Shown: positions 32,547 to 40,452, counted from the first letter of the stretch. The stretch: DNA of 40,552 bases from an uncultured Erysipelotrichaceae bacterium (GCA_902783895.1 CACZST010000031.1:1-40552); one strand, 5' to 3'. Notes: generated by a model from the letters alone, not told the origin. Numbers and translations are program-made.

Positions 32547-33257
32547 TTACCATCCCCATCTTTGAACAATATATTTAACATTACTGTTTGTAACGTTATG
32601 TATTTCTGGATCATTTTCTGTTGCAAAGGCTAGATCCATATGGACTACTCCGTTAGCCCAATCCTTTATCATTGCACCACCTGTATCTAAAACAATTGCT
32701 TTAAATGTTCCAAGGGTAGGATGGATTATATCCATAACTGTACCACATGGGAATTCAGATAAGGCAGCGGCAACTATACGAATTTCACCATAGTCACTAT
32801 CATTGTAAGTTTTACCGTCATATCTTAGACTGTGGTAACCACCATTTTTGGTTTTACAAGACATTGTTCCGGTTGGGGAACATCCTGCACAGTCTGCACC
32901 ATATCCAGTAATTTTTCCTACATAATCAGCTCTTTTACCAGTTCCAATTTCGACTTCCTGATTTATTGGCTCACTAATAACTTCAATGGTTTCTCCTTTT
33001 TCATTGACGTATGAAAGCCCATCTTGCCCCTCTTGTTTGGTAATTGTAGTTCCTGTAGGAATACTATCATTATATGTTTCTATAGTGTCCTTTTTTATAA
33101 CTTTCGTTAAAGCTATTGAGTTTTGTGTTTTGTTTAAATTATCAACTTTAACTTCTTCTTTTGAAAATAGGTTTATTGAACCTAATAATGCTAGGACTAA
33201 AGCAGATAAAGACATATATATCTTTATAAACGGCCTGCCCAGCTCACTTGTAGACAT
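32547..33257 (-). CDS. YabE-like G5 and 3D domain cell-wall protein
   Basis: This 236-aa exported protein has a signal-anchor at about 10-32. A G5-like domain follows (about 50-108: DSIPTGTTITKQEGQDG, SEPINQEVEIGTGK), then a C-terminal 3D domain, a double-psi beta barrel as in Rpf and MltA. Its conserved aspartates are in IVLDTGGAM and HMDLAFA, with TGYGADCAGCSPTG at its start. Such proteins are likely peptidoglycan glycan-strand hydrolases. Four cysteines (ADCAGC, SCKTK, EFPCG) are unusual. TGAGGTGA precedes the ATG. It follows tatD as yabE does in B. subtilis, but lacks YabE's N-terminal repeats. Confidence 0.88.
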   Translation of the reverse strand: MSTSELGRPFIKIYMSLSALVLALLGSINLFSKEEVKVDNLNKTQNSIALTKVIKKDTIETYNDSIPTGTTITKQEGQDGLSYVNEKGETIEVISEPINQEVEIGTGKRADYVGKITGYGADCAGCSPTGTMSCKTKNGGYHSLRYDGKTYNDSDYGEIRIVAAALSEFPCGTVMDIIHPTLGTFKAIVLDTGGAMIKDWANGVVHMDLAFATENDPEIHNVTNSNVKYIVQRWGW

Positions 33258-33297
33258 ATTTCACCTCATGTTTTCAAAATTGGAAACAATGGTTAGT

Positions 33298-34065
33298 TTA
33301 GCACAGTTTGTTCTCTAAGTCAAATTGTCTTATAGCTGTTTTAGTTGTTATTTCATATAATTTATTTATATCCATATCTAATAACTCGGCCATGTATTTG
33401 GCTGTATACTTTATATTTGCAGGTTCATTTTGATGACCTCTTAGGGGCTCAGGAGTTAAATATGGACTATCAGTTTCAAAGACAAAACTTTCTATAGGTA
33501 ATGATTTAACTACTTTTTTAAGTCTTTTATCGTTTTTGAAGGTTAGAATTCCTCCTATTCCAAAAGTTGCACCCATTTCTAATAGTTTTTTACCCATAAT
33601 TTCATCACCGCTATAGCAATGAAAATCTAATTTGGTATTTTTATCTTTATATTGTTTCAAGATATTATATGTATCTTCCATCGCATCCCGACAATGAATA
33701 ACTAGGGTTTTATTATATTTATTCGCAAGATTTATTTGTTTGATAAATAAATCTTTTTGCTCATTTATATTTTCTTTCGTATAATGATAATCTAGTCCAA
33801 CTTCGCCAATTCCAACTACTTTAGGATGGGTTAAATATTTTTCTAAATTATCTAGATCTTCCTTGGTATAAGTACTTGCGAATTCAGGATGAATACCAAT
33901 TGTTGTGAAAATATTACTATGTGATTCGCATAAGTATATTATTTCTTCTAAATCTTTTGGGTCGGCACCACTTATTATCATGATGTTACCGTCCATATGT
34001 TTAATTATTTCTTCTGGGTTTTCATAATCATTTTTACTTATATGACAGTGTGTATCAATAAACAT
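33298..34065 (-). CDS. tatD: TatD-family metal-dependent hydrolase
   Basis: This 255-aa TIM-barrel hydrolase (DNase or deaminated-nucleotide repair type) has metal motifs FIDTHCHI, GEVGLDYHY, VIHCRDAM, LDFHCYSG and VFETDSPYL. AAAGGAGG precedes the ATG. It corresponds to yabD in B. subtilis, downstream of metS; here metG is divergent. Confidence 0.97.
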   Translation of the reverse strand: MFIDTHCHISKNDYENPEEIIKHMDGNIMIISGADPKDLEEIIYLCESHSNIFTTIGIHPEFASTYTKEDLDNLEKYLTHPKVVGIGEVGLDYHYTKENINEQKDLFIKQINLANKYNKTLVIHCRDAMEDTYNILKQYKDKNTKLDFHCYSGDEIMGKKLLEMGATFGIGGILTFKNDKRLKKVVKSLPIESFVFETDSPYLTPEPLRGHQNEPANIKYTAKYMAELLDMDINKLYEITTKTAIRQFDLENKLC

Positions 34066-34086
34066 CTTATTCCTCCTTTGTGAGTT

Positions 34087-34095
34087 ATTATATCA
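34087..34095 (-). promoter_or_regulatory. Extended -10 promoter of tatD
   Basis: TGATATAAT on the minus strand about 11 nt before AAAGGAGG. The -35 is only T-rich. Confidence 0.5.
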
Positions 34096-34113
34096 TAGTT
34101 ATTTGAATATAAA

Positions 34114-34148
34114 AAAATTATCATTCATTGTTTTGAGGTGATAATTTT
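34114..34148 (-). terminator. Hairpin after the small membrane gene
   Basis: The arms aaaattatca and tgataatttt pair over 10 bp around a 15-nt loop, with a T-run on the minus strand. The large loop lowers confidence. Confidence 0.5.
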
Positions 34149-34297
34149 AAATAAACATATCTTGCGAGACATCCAATGATGAATAAAAGATAAGAAAAAT
34201 CAATTAAATTAAATTTATTATGTAGGGTTATAATTAAATATATTATTATTCCACCAAACATCAAGCCAACTGCAGTAATTCTGTTTTTTATTAACAT
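34121..34297 (-). CDS. Small orphan membrane protein
   Basis: This 58-aa protein has two membrane segments (about 9-27 and 34-52) and basic ends, which predicts a hairpin with both ends inside. The start at 34297 is chosen because AGAAAGGAA lies 5 nt upstream; the longer frame from a TTG at 34363 has no ribosome binding site. It is divergent from the T-box promoter. No family recognised. Confidence 0.6.
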   Translation of the reverse strand: MLIKNRITAVGLMFGGIIIYLIITLHNKFNLIDFSYLLFIIGCLARYVYLKLSPQNNE

Positions 34298-34387
34298 ATT
34301 AATTTCCTTTCTGATTACTGCTTTATCCTTCTTTAGAATATCATTCATAGATGGTAAAAGCAAGATATATGCTTTAATTTTAAGACG

Positions 34388-34407
34388 ACAATTTACAACA
34401 ATTTACA
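34388..34407 (+). repeat. Two exact 10-bp tandem repeats before the metG promoter
   Basis: acaatttaca occurs twice head to tail, ending 6 nt before the -35 box. A period of 10 places both copies on the same helix face, as for an AT-rich upstream (UP-like) or protein-binding element. It is the only notable item between 34298 and 34413. Confidence 0.6.
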
Positions 34408-34413
34408 ATATGT

Positions 34414-34442
34414 TTGACAAATGTTTTTTTTAATTATATAAT
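34414..34442 (+). promoter_or_regulatory. Perfect-consensus sigma-A promoter of the T-box leader
   Basis: TTGACA (34414-34419), 17 nt, TATAAT (34437-34442), both exact. It starts a leader of about 270 nt before metG. Confidence 0.85.
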
Positions 34443-34454
34443 CTTTTTTATAAA

Positions 34455-34700
34455 CCGGTGCGAGGAAGAAGTAGAAAACTAAACATAAAGAGAACTCTAG
34501 TTGGTGGGATGGAGGATGTATATGGTTTTCGAACATGGCCCTCAAGGTTAATGTCTGAAATAATAGTAGGTCATTACAGGAACGCCTGTTATAGCGTATA
34601 ACCTTTTGGGGTTTATAAGGTTAGTGTGGTAACATACTAATGAATTAAGAGTGGTAACGTGTTTTTAACACCTCTTAGACTTTATGTCTTAGGGGTTTTT
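34455..34700 (+). promoter_or_regulatory. T-box riboswitch (Met) controlling metG
   Basis: Stem I runs from GAGG (34462 area) to CCTC (34539 area). It contains the distal AGAGAACTCTAGTTGGTGG element and a specifier loop GAACATGG, with ATG (Met) at 34535-34537. Further hairpins follow (ACAGG/CCTGT; AACCTT/AAGGTT; an 8-bp stem capped by GTAA). The antiterminator is AAGAG (34647-34651) / CTCTT (34672-34676), with the bulge TGGTAAC (34652-34658) and stem GTGTT/AACAC. TGGT can pair with the ACCA end of uncharged tRNA-Met. The competing terminator is CCTCTTAGAC (34671-34680) / GTCTTAGGGG (34686-34695), then T5. CTCTT is shared, so the two folds exclude each other. Uncharged tRNA-Met should switch metG on. 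Confidence 0.93.
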
Positions 34701-34720
34701 ATTTTGAAAGGGTGATTATA

Positions 34721-36355
34721 ATGAATATTTTAGTTGGTATTAGTTGGCCATTTGCGAATGGTGATTTACATATTGGTCATGCGGCAAGTAGTTTACCAGG
34801 AGATGTTATTGCAAGATATCATAGATTAAAAGGAAATAATGTTATGATGGTTTCTGGAACAGATTGTCATGGGACACCAATTGATGTAAAAGCTTTAACT
34901 ATTGGAAAGTCTCCTAAGGAGCTTGTTGATATTTGTCATGAAGAGTTTTCAAGAGATTGGAAAAGATTAGGTATGAGTTATGATTTGTTTAATCGTACTG
35001 ATGATTCTTATCATAAAGAATTTGTGCAAGAATTATTTAAAAATTATTATGAAAAAGAATATCTTTATGAAAAATCTGAAGAACAATTATACTGTGAAAA
35101 TTGTAATTTATATTTAGCTGATAGATATATTTTGGGGACTTGTCCAAAATGTGGGGCAGATATTAAAGGTGATGAATGTGAAAAATGTGGTAGTTTATTA
35201 GAGATTAAAGATGTTATTAATCCTCACTGCGCTATATGTGGTAAAAGTGCTGATTTTAAGGAGACTAAGAATCTTTATTTCAAGCTTTCATCATTCCAAG
35301 ATGATATTGAAAAATTAGTTTTGGAAAACAAAGATAATTGGCGTGAAAATGCAGTTTTATTTACTGAAAGATATTTAAAAGAGGGGATTCCTGATAGATG
35401 TGCATCTCGTAGTTTAACATGGGGCATAAGCATTCCAATAAAAGGTTTTGAAGATAAAAAAATATATGGTTGGTTTGAAAATGTCTGGGGATATGTAACT
35501 GCTTGCAAAAAAGAATGTGAAAAAAGAGGAGAAAACTGGGAAGATTACTGGAAGAAGGGACATAATAATAAAATTTACCTTGTTCATGCTAAAGATAATA
35601 TTCCTTTCCATTCTGTTATTTTTCCTTCATTAGAAATTGCGGCTGAAGATAATTATAAACTTCCTGATAAGATTGTTTCTGATGAATATGTAACTATAGA
35701 GGGTGAGAAACTTTCTAAGAGTAAAAATAATTATATTGCGATTAAAGATATATTAGATCGTTATCCAGCTGATGCGATTAGATTTTACCTTTTAAGTAAT
35801 GATCCTGAAAAAAGAGATTTCAATTTTACTTGGAATGGTTTTATTAATTCAATTAATAGTGAACTTTTAGGTAAATGGGGTAATTTTGTTAATAGGACAT
35901 TAGTATTTATTAATAAATCATTTGATGGAAAACTTGGAAATTATGAAATAGATAAAAGTTTAGAAGAAAAGATGATAAATTTATATGATCAGGTCGGAAA
36001 ATGTATCGATGATGGGGAAGTTAAAGAGGGGATTAATCTAATATTTGGATTTATTAGTGATGCGAATAAATATTTTGATGAAATGAAACCTTGGGAACTT
36101 GCAAAAAATAATCCTGAAGACTGTAAAAAGGTATTGTTTAACTGCGTTAACATAATTTATAATGTTAATAATTTACTTAAGGCTTATCTTCCATTTTCTA
36201 GTGAAAAGGTTGAAGGTTATTTAAATATTCATAATAATAATTGGAAATACGAATCTATTAAAGATGTTAATTTAGATGAAAAAATTGAACCTTTGTATGA
36301 AAGATATGATAAAAAAGTTATTGATGAAGAAATCAATAATATGAAAAACAAATAA
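34721..36355 (+). CDS. metG: Methionyl-tRNA synthetase
   Basis: This 544-aa class I synthetase charges tRNA-Met. It has HIGH at 17-20 (GDLHIGHA), a connective insert with paired Cys knuckles (CENC, CPKC, CEKC, CAIC at about 125-175), KLSKS at about 328-332 and a helical anticodon-binding domain. Four knuckles mark the E. coli/archaeal subtype. The C-terminal EMAP-like tRNA-binding domain is absent. The ATG at 34721 has AAAGGGTGATTAT before it; an in-frame GTG three codons earlier is inside that site. It is controlled by the T-box. Confidence 0.97.
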   Translation: MNILVGISWPFANGDLHIGHAASSLPGDVIARYHRLKGNNVMMVSGTDCHGTPIDVKALTIGKSPKELVDICHEEFSRDWKRLGMSYDLFNRTDDSYHKEFVQELFKNYYEKEYLYEKSEEQLYCENCNLYLADRYILGTCPKCGADIKGDECEKCGSLLEIKDVINPHCAICGKSADFKETKNLYFKLSSFQDDIEKLVLENKDNWRENAVLFTERYLKEGIPDRCASRSLTWGISIPIKGFEDKKIYGWFENVWGYVTACKKECEKRGENWEDYWKKGHNNKIYLVHAKDNIPFHSVIFPSLEIAAEDNYKLPDKIVSDEYVTIEGEKLSKSKNNYIAIKDILDRYPADAIRFYLLSNDPEKRDFNFTWNGFINSINSELLGKWGNFVNRTLVFINKSFDGKLGNYEIDKSLEEKMINLYDQVGKCIDDGEVKEGINLIFGFISDANKYFDEMKPWELAKNNPEDCKKVLFNCVNIIYNVNNLLKAYLPFSSEKVEGYLNIHNNNWKYESIKDVNLDEKIEPLYERYDKKVIDEEINNMKNK

Positions 36356-36368
36356 TAAGATATATAAT

Positions 36369-36394
36369 AAAACCTCATTTAATAATGAGGTTTT
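36369..36394. terminator. Bidirectional terminator after metG
   Basis: A perfect 11-bp stem, aaaacctcatt / aatgaggtttt, with a 4-nt loop. It is T-rich on both strands and serves metG and the convergent S41-like gene. Confidence 0.85.
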
Positions 36395-37502
36395 ATTTGT
36401 ATAAACTTTTTTGAATTTCTAACACTTTATTTTTTGATTTTTTTACTTTTTCACTATTAATTATAGGAATTAATTTATTTAAAAATGAATCGTTTTCAGT
36501 CCCATAATCATTACTAGAAAGTAGGGTAGACTCTTCAAATGGGATGTCTGGGTTTACTCTTTTATCATGAAAATCTTTGTTTATTAATAATTTGTATCCA
36601 TTTATATTTAAAATTGGAGTTTGTAATTCTTCTAAATTTTCTGATGAACCGCCAGTTGGCATTCCTATTAATATACTATCTTCTTTATTTAATATGTAGT
36701 CATTTGGTTTATTTTCGGTATTACCATCGATTAAAATATATTTTACATTTGGGATTTTATTTAATAAATTGATATAATTTTCATCTTCACCACTGGTTGT
36801 TCTTAAATCTAGTATAACATCTTTTTCTTTAAATAATTTATTATTTTGATTTATTGTATCTTCTATTTTTATTATATCTTTTTCATCAAATGAATTTATT
36901 CTGACATATATGCTTTCAGATAAAATAGCAAGTTTAATATTACTTTCTTTTTCTATTTTTAGTTTTTGAGATAATATATTTTTTTCATATGATTTGGCAA
37001 GGAATAAATTAAGTTTTTTATTATCTTTTTGGATTTTGATTTGTAAAAAATTTTCAGTTTTTGGAACTATAAATTCTAATGTATATGGTTTGCCTCTTTT
37101 TATATCATAAGATAAGTTATAATTAATATTATTTTCATTTTGAAGATATTCATCAATTTTTTTATGATTAATTTCAATGATTTGTTTATTTATTAATGGA
37201 TTAATTTCTGATGATACAATATAATAATTACCATCAAAATACCTTATCATTATTGGATAATATTCTTCATTAGCCTGATGCATTAATTTTACTGTTTTAT
37301 TATGTATTTTTGATATTAATTTTTTTATATTATATATATACATTTCATCTGTTTCACAATTTTCGATTATTTTTTTATATGTCTCATAATTTTCTTTGGT
37401 AAAAGGGTTAATCAAGCCTTTTGATGTATAAAAATCTGTTAATCTTTTTTGAGATACTGCTAGTTCTAGGTAAATTCTGTTAAATTCTTCTATGTAGTTC
37501 AT
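36393..37502 (-). CDS. S41-like protein, probably without a catalytic serine
   Basis: This 369-aa protein has no signal peptide. Its C-terminal half follows the tail-specific protease (S41) pattern: YVRINSFDEKDI, VILDLRTTSGEDENY (the usual DLR-x-N-x-GG site, altered), IGMPTGGSSEN (usual GEPTGG) and RVNPDIPFEE (usual PDI). The Thr-Phe-Ser segment with the nucleophile is missing between DLR and GMPTGG. The first 170 residues are helical and charged. It is probably a non-catalytic relative. The ATG at 37502 has AAAGGAG before it and follows the dut stop by 1 nt. Role unknown; its link to dut may only be shared transcription. Confidence 0.6.
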   Translation of the reverse strand: MNYIEEFNRIYLELAVSQKRLTDFYTSKGLINPFTKENYETYKKIIENCETDEMYIYNIKKLISKIHNKTVKLMHQANEEYYPIMIRYFDGNYYIVSSEINPLINKQIIEINHKKIDEYLQNENNINYNLSYDIKRGKPYTLEFIVPKTENFLQIKIQKDNKKLNLFLAKSYEKNILSQKLKIEKESNIKLAILSESIYVRINSFDEKDIIKIEDTINQNNKLFKEKDVILDLRTTSGEDENYINLLNKIPNVKYILIDGNTENKPNDYILNKEDSILIGMPTGGSSENLEELQTPILNINGYKLLINKDFHDKRVNPDIPFEESTLLSSNDYGTENDSFLNKLIPIINSEKVKKSKNKVLEIQKSLYK

Positions 37503-37503
37503 A

Positions 37504-37986
37504 TTATTCTCCTTTTTCTGTACTTCCAAAACCTCCAAGACGTTTTTCTTTGGTTTCATCACTATCTACTTTTAAATATTTTGTAAATATTCCTTGGGCA
37601 ATACGATCACCTTTTTTGAATACTTTTTCTTCATCTGACTCATTTTTAATGACAATAAATATATGTCCTTCATTATCTTTATTATTATAGTAATCACTAT
37701 CAATGACTCCTATTTGATTGGCAATGGTTATATTATGTTTTGTACCTAGGCTACTTCGAATAATTATGAATAATACTTCATCTTCATTCATTTGGGCTTT
37801 AATACCAGTTGGTATTTTTTTAATTTCTTTTGGTTTTATTTTTATATCTTCTAATAGAAAAAAATCATATCCAGCACTGTTTTCTGTACTTCTTTGGGGT
37901 AATTTATATAATTTATAATCATTTGCATTAATATTTATTACTTTTTTTAGTTCATTTAAGCTTACTTTGTAAAAATTTCTTGACAT
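37504..37986 (-). CDS. dut: dUTPase (trimeric dUTP diphosphatase)
   Basis: This 160-aa enzyme hydrolyses dUTP to dUMP, limiting uracil in DNA, which ung then repairs. The five motifs are present: SAGYDFFL, RSSLGTKH, GVIDSDYYN (catalytic Asp), KGDRIAQGIF and C-terminal RLGGFGSTEKG. About 25 residues precede the usual start; AAGGAGG fixes this ATG. An insertion NNKDNEGH lies after motif 3. It sits behind a structured leader. Confidence 0.95.
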   Translation of the reverse strand: MSRNFYKVSLNELKKVININANDYKLYKLPQRSTENSAGYDFFLLEDIKIKPKEIKKIPTGIKAQMNEDEVLFIIIRSSLGTKHNITIANQIGVIDSDYYNNKDNEGHIFIVIKNESDEEKVFKKGDRIAQGIFTKYLKVDSDETKEKRLGGFGSTEKGE

Positions 37987-38007
37987 TTTTATTCCTCCTT
38001 ATATAAT

Positions 38008-38036
38008 AAAAGGCACGTTTTATTGGACGTGCTTTT
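38008..38036 (-). terminator. Terminator-like hairpin in the dut leader
   Basis: On the minus strand AAAAGCACGT / ACGTGCCTTTT pair over about 10 bp with one bulge and an 8-nt loop, then T4ATT. It lies between the dut promoter and its start, so it could attenuate dut. It is too far from spoVT to be only that gene's terminator. Confidence 0.55.
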
Positions 38037-38054
38037 TAGATAATAATATATGGT

Positions 38055-38087
38055 TTATTGCTGCATATACTCTCTATCAAACATCAT
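38055..38087 (-). other. Possible 10-codon leader peptide before dut
   Basis: MMFDREYMQQ with AAAGGG 7 nt before the first ATG, just upstream of the hairpin. GGTTTAT and ATAAACC flank it as an inverted repeat. Nothing in the codons points to an obvious amino-acid sensor, and a chance frame is quite possible. Confidence 0.25.
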
Positions 38088-38112
38088 CCATAAACCCTTT
38101 ATTCTTTTGTTA

Positions 38113-38141
38113 ATTATAACATTTGGAATAATCATTTGCAA
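38113..38141 (-). promoter_or_regulatory. Sigma-A promoter of dut
   Basis: On the minus strand TTGCAA (38141-38136), 17 nt, then TATAAT (38118-38113), preceded by TGT. It leaves a leader of about 120 nt before dut. Confidence 0.65.
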
Positions 38142-38193
38142 GAAAATAGGTAAAAGTTGTGGAAAAGAGAGTTATTGATATTTTATTAAAATT

Positions 38194-38712
38194 TTATTCA
38201 CTAATGTTTTCCGATATTATTTGAGAGAGAATTTTTATTATTTTCATATCTTCTTCTTTGAGGTTTGAACTAGAGTAGATAATGATAGATCCGATATTGT
38301 CACCAGATGATGTAAGCGGACATATGATAAAATCACCATATTTAGAAGTATTTTGTGTCACTGAAATTTTTTTATTGTGGAAAAGTAAATTTTTGTGGAT
38401 TTCTATTAAGCTGATTATTTCTTCACTTAATAGGTCGTTTTTATTGATATTATTAGATTTGCTGATTATTATTTTATCTTTGCTTGTTATAATTACCTCT
38501 GTTTTTAAATTTTTATTTAATGTTTGGGCGATAGTATTTGCGAGTGATTCAATATTATTTAATGGTGAGTACTTTTTTAAAATTATTTCTTCGTTATTTA
38601 AGTATATTTCAAAGGTATCACCACTTTTGGCATGAATGATATTTCTTATTTCTTTTGGGATTACGAGTCTACCTAACTCATCTAAACGGCGGATTGAACC
38701 AATTTTATTCAT
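38194..38712 (-). CDS. spoVT: Stage V sporulation regulator SpoVT
   Basis: This 172-aa protein has an N-terminal AbrB-type swapped-hairpin DNA-binding domain (SIRRLDELGRLVIPKEIR, GDTFEIYL) and a C-terminal GAF-like domain (about 55-172). In B. subtilis SpoVT is a forespore regulator that tunes sigma-G genes. The length matches. GAAAGAAGG precedes the ATG. A forespore-type promoter lies just upstream, divergent from and touching the pyrophosphatase promoter. Confidence 0.95.
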   Translation of the reverse strand: MNKIGSIRRLDELGRLVIPKEIRNIIHAKSGDTFEIYLNNEEIILKKYSPLNNIESLANTIAQTLNKNLKTEVIITSKDKIIISKSNNINKNDLLSEEIISLIEIHKNLLFHNKKISVTQNTSKYGDFIICPLTSSGDNIGSIIIYSSSNLKEEDMKIIKILSQIISENISE

Positions 38713-38734
38713 AAATTACCTTCTTTCTAAGGTT

Positions 38735-38763
38735 TATTGTGGATTAAAAATAGGTTGTTATAC
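38735..38763 (-). promoter_or_regulatory. Forespore-type (sigma-G) promoter of spoVT
   Basis: On the minus strand GTATA (38763-38759), 17 nt, then CACAATA (38741-38735), close to the known sigma-G pattern. spoVT is sigma-G dependent in B. subtilis. Confidence 0.5.
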
Positions 38764-38792
38764 TTTAAAAGGGTTAAAAAAAATGTTATAAT
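38764..38792 (+). promoter_or_regulatory. Sigma-A promoter of the pyrophosphatase gene
   Basis: TTTAAA (38764-38769), 17 nt, TATAAT (38787-38792), preceded by TGT (extended -10). Its -35 touches the spoVT -35. Confidence 0.65.
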
Positions 38793-38822
38793 TGGATTGT
38801 TTTAAAGAAGGAGATGATTTGT

Positions 38823-40448
38823 TTGGATAAGATTATGGTTTTCGGTCATCAAAGACCTGATACTGATGCGATTACTTCCGCAATTGTTTTATCTAATCTA
38901 AAGAATAAATTAGGGATGGATACTGAGCCTAGATCTTTGGGAGACATTAATAATGAGACTGCTTTTGTTTTAGATTATTTTAAAATGGAAGCACCTAAAT
39001 ATTTAAATGATGTTCATTTACGAGTTAAGGATGTCGATTATTTAAAAGATTGTTTCTTACATGAAAAAGATTCTATTTTTAAGGCTTATAATTATATGAA
39101 TGAGACTAAGATTGGAACTATGCCTGTTGTTGATGATAAAGGTAAATTTAAAGGTGTTGTTTCAATGAAAGATGTTGCTGGTAATTTAATTTCTAGTGAA
39201 CTTGGTTATCTAAATACTTCTTATGATAATTTATTAGAAGCTTTAAATGGTAAGGAAATACTTAGATTTGATAGAGAAATTAAAGGAAATATTGTAGCGG
39301 CTTCTTATAGAAGTACAACATTTAAAGAAAAGGTTAAGATTGATAAAGAGACTGTTTTAATTGTTGGTGATCGTCATAGTATTATTGAATATGCAGTTTT
39401 AAATAGTGCTTCTATTATTATTTTAACTAATGGAATTCAAATGAAAAAGGAACATTTAGAAATTGCTAAAAAGAATAATGTTGATGTTATTAGTACTGAA
39501 TATGATGGTCTTAAAACTGCTAATTTAGTTGTTTTAAGTAACTATATTAAAGACAAAATGATTACTGATGGTATTGAATATGTTTGTGAGGATGATACTG
39601 TAACTCAATCATTAGAAATTGCTAAAAAAATGAAATTTAGTAATTATCCTGTGGTTAATTATGATGGTAAATGTTTAGGTGTATTTAAAGTTAATGCAGC
39701 TGAAAATAAGCATCCTAAGAGAGTAATGCTTGTTGATCATAATGAAATTGAACAAAGTGTAGCTGGTTTAGAAGAAGCTGAAATTATGGAGATTGTTGAT
39801 CATCATAAAATCGGTAATGTTGGTACAAGAATGCCAATTAACTTTAGAAATATGCCTCTTGGATGTACAGAAACTGTTTTATATTTAATGTATAAGGAGA
39901 GTAATGTAGATATTACTAAGGATATTGCGGGACTTATGATGGCTGGTATTATATCTGATACTTTACTTTTAACTTCACCAACTACTACTGATACTGATAG
40001 AAAAGTGTTAAAAGAAGTTGCTGAAATTGCTGGTATTGATTATGAAAAATTTGCAATGGATATGTTTAAAGCTGGATCTTCAATTGAAGGTAAGTCAATT
40101 ACAGAAGTAATTCACGGTGATTTTAAGAACTTCACTATGGGTGGACAAAGAGTTGGTATTGGTCAAGTTTCATCTATGAATCCTGAAGAGGTTATGGCTA
40201 AGAAAGACGAATTTGTTCAAGGCCTAAATACTTTGGCTAAGGATGAGGATTATGCGGCAATATGCTTATTTGTAACTGATATTATGAAAAATGGTTCATA
40301 TTTAATTTATAATGAACAAAGTAAAGAATTATTCTCTAGCTCATTTGGTATAAAAAATATTCCTCAGGGACATTTCTTTGAAGGTCTTGTATCTAGAAAG
40401 AAACAAATGGTTCCAAAGATTATGAATTATATGGAAAGAAAAAACTGA
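38823..40448 (+). CDS. ppaC: Family II (Mn) pyrophosphatase with CBS and DRTGG domains
   Basis: This 541-aa enzyme hydrolyses pyrophosphate. The DHH part holds FGHQRPDTDAIT at the N terminus, and LVDHNE, IVDHHKIGN and GIISDTLLL after the insert. The DHHA2 domain (GQVSSMN, SRKKQMVP) closes it. Between them are two CBS motifs (MPVVDDKGKFKGVVSM; YPVVNYDGKCLGVF) around a DRTGG domain. In characterised relatives CBS domains bind AMP or ADP (inhibit) or diadenosine polyphosphates (activate). The start is taken as TTG at 38823 (MDKIMVFGH): AAGGAGATGA is well spaced for it, whereas the ATG at 38814 lies inside that site. Confidence 0.95.
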   Translation: MDKIMVFGHQRPDTDAITSAIVLSNLKNKLGMDTEPRSLGDINNETAFVLDYFKMEAPKYLNDVHLRVKDVDYLKDCFLHEKDSIFKAYNYMNETKIGTMPVVDDKGKFKGVVSMKDVAGNLISSELGYLNTSYDNLLEALNGKEILRFDREIKGNIVAASYRSTTFKEKVKIDKETVLIVGDRHSIIEYAVLNSASIIILTNGIQMKKEHLEIAKKNNVDVISTEYDGLKTANLVVLSNYIKDKMITDGIEYVCEDDTVTQSLEIAKKMKFSNYPVVNYDGKCLGVFKVNAAENKHPKRVMLVDHNEIEQSVAGLEEAEIMEIVDHHKIGNVGTRMPINFRNMPLGCTETVLYLMYKESNVDITKDIAGLMMAGIISDTLLLTSPTTTDTDRKVLKEVAEIAGIDYEKFAMDMFKAGSSIEGKSITEVIHGDFKNFTMGGQRVGIGQVSSMNPEEVMAKKDEFVQGLNTLAKDEDYAAICLFVTDIMKNGSYLIYNEQSKELFSSSFGIKNIPQGHFFEGLVSRKKQMVPKIMNYMERKN

Positions 40449-40452
40449 TTGT

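Noticed and set aside
38814-38822. ATG at 38814 as the pyrophosphatase start
   Set aside because: It lies one base after AAGGAG, too close for initiation; TTG at 38823 gives the usual family N terminus. A small chance remains that the ATG is used.
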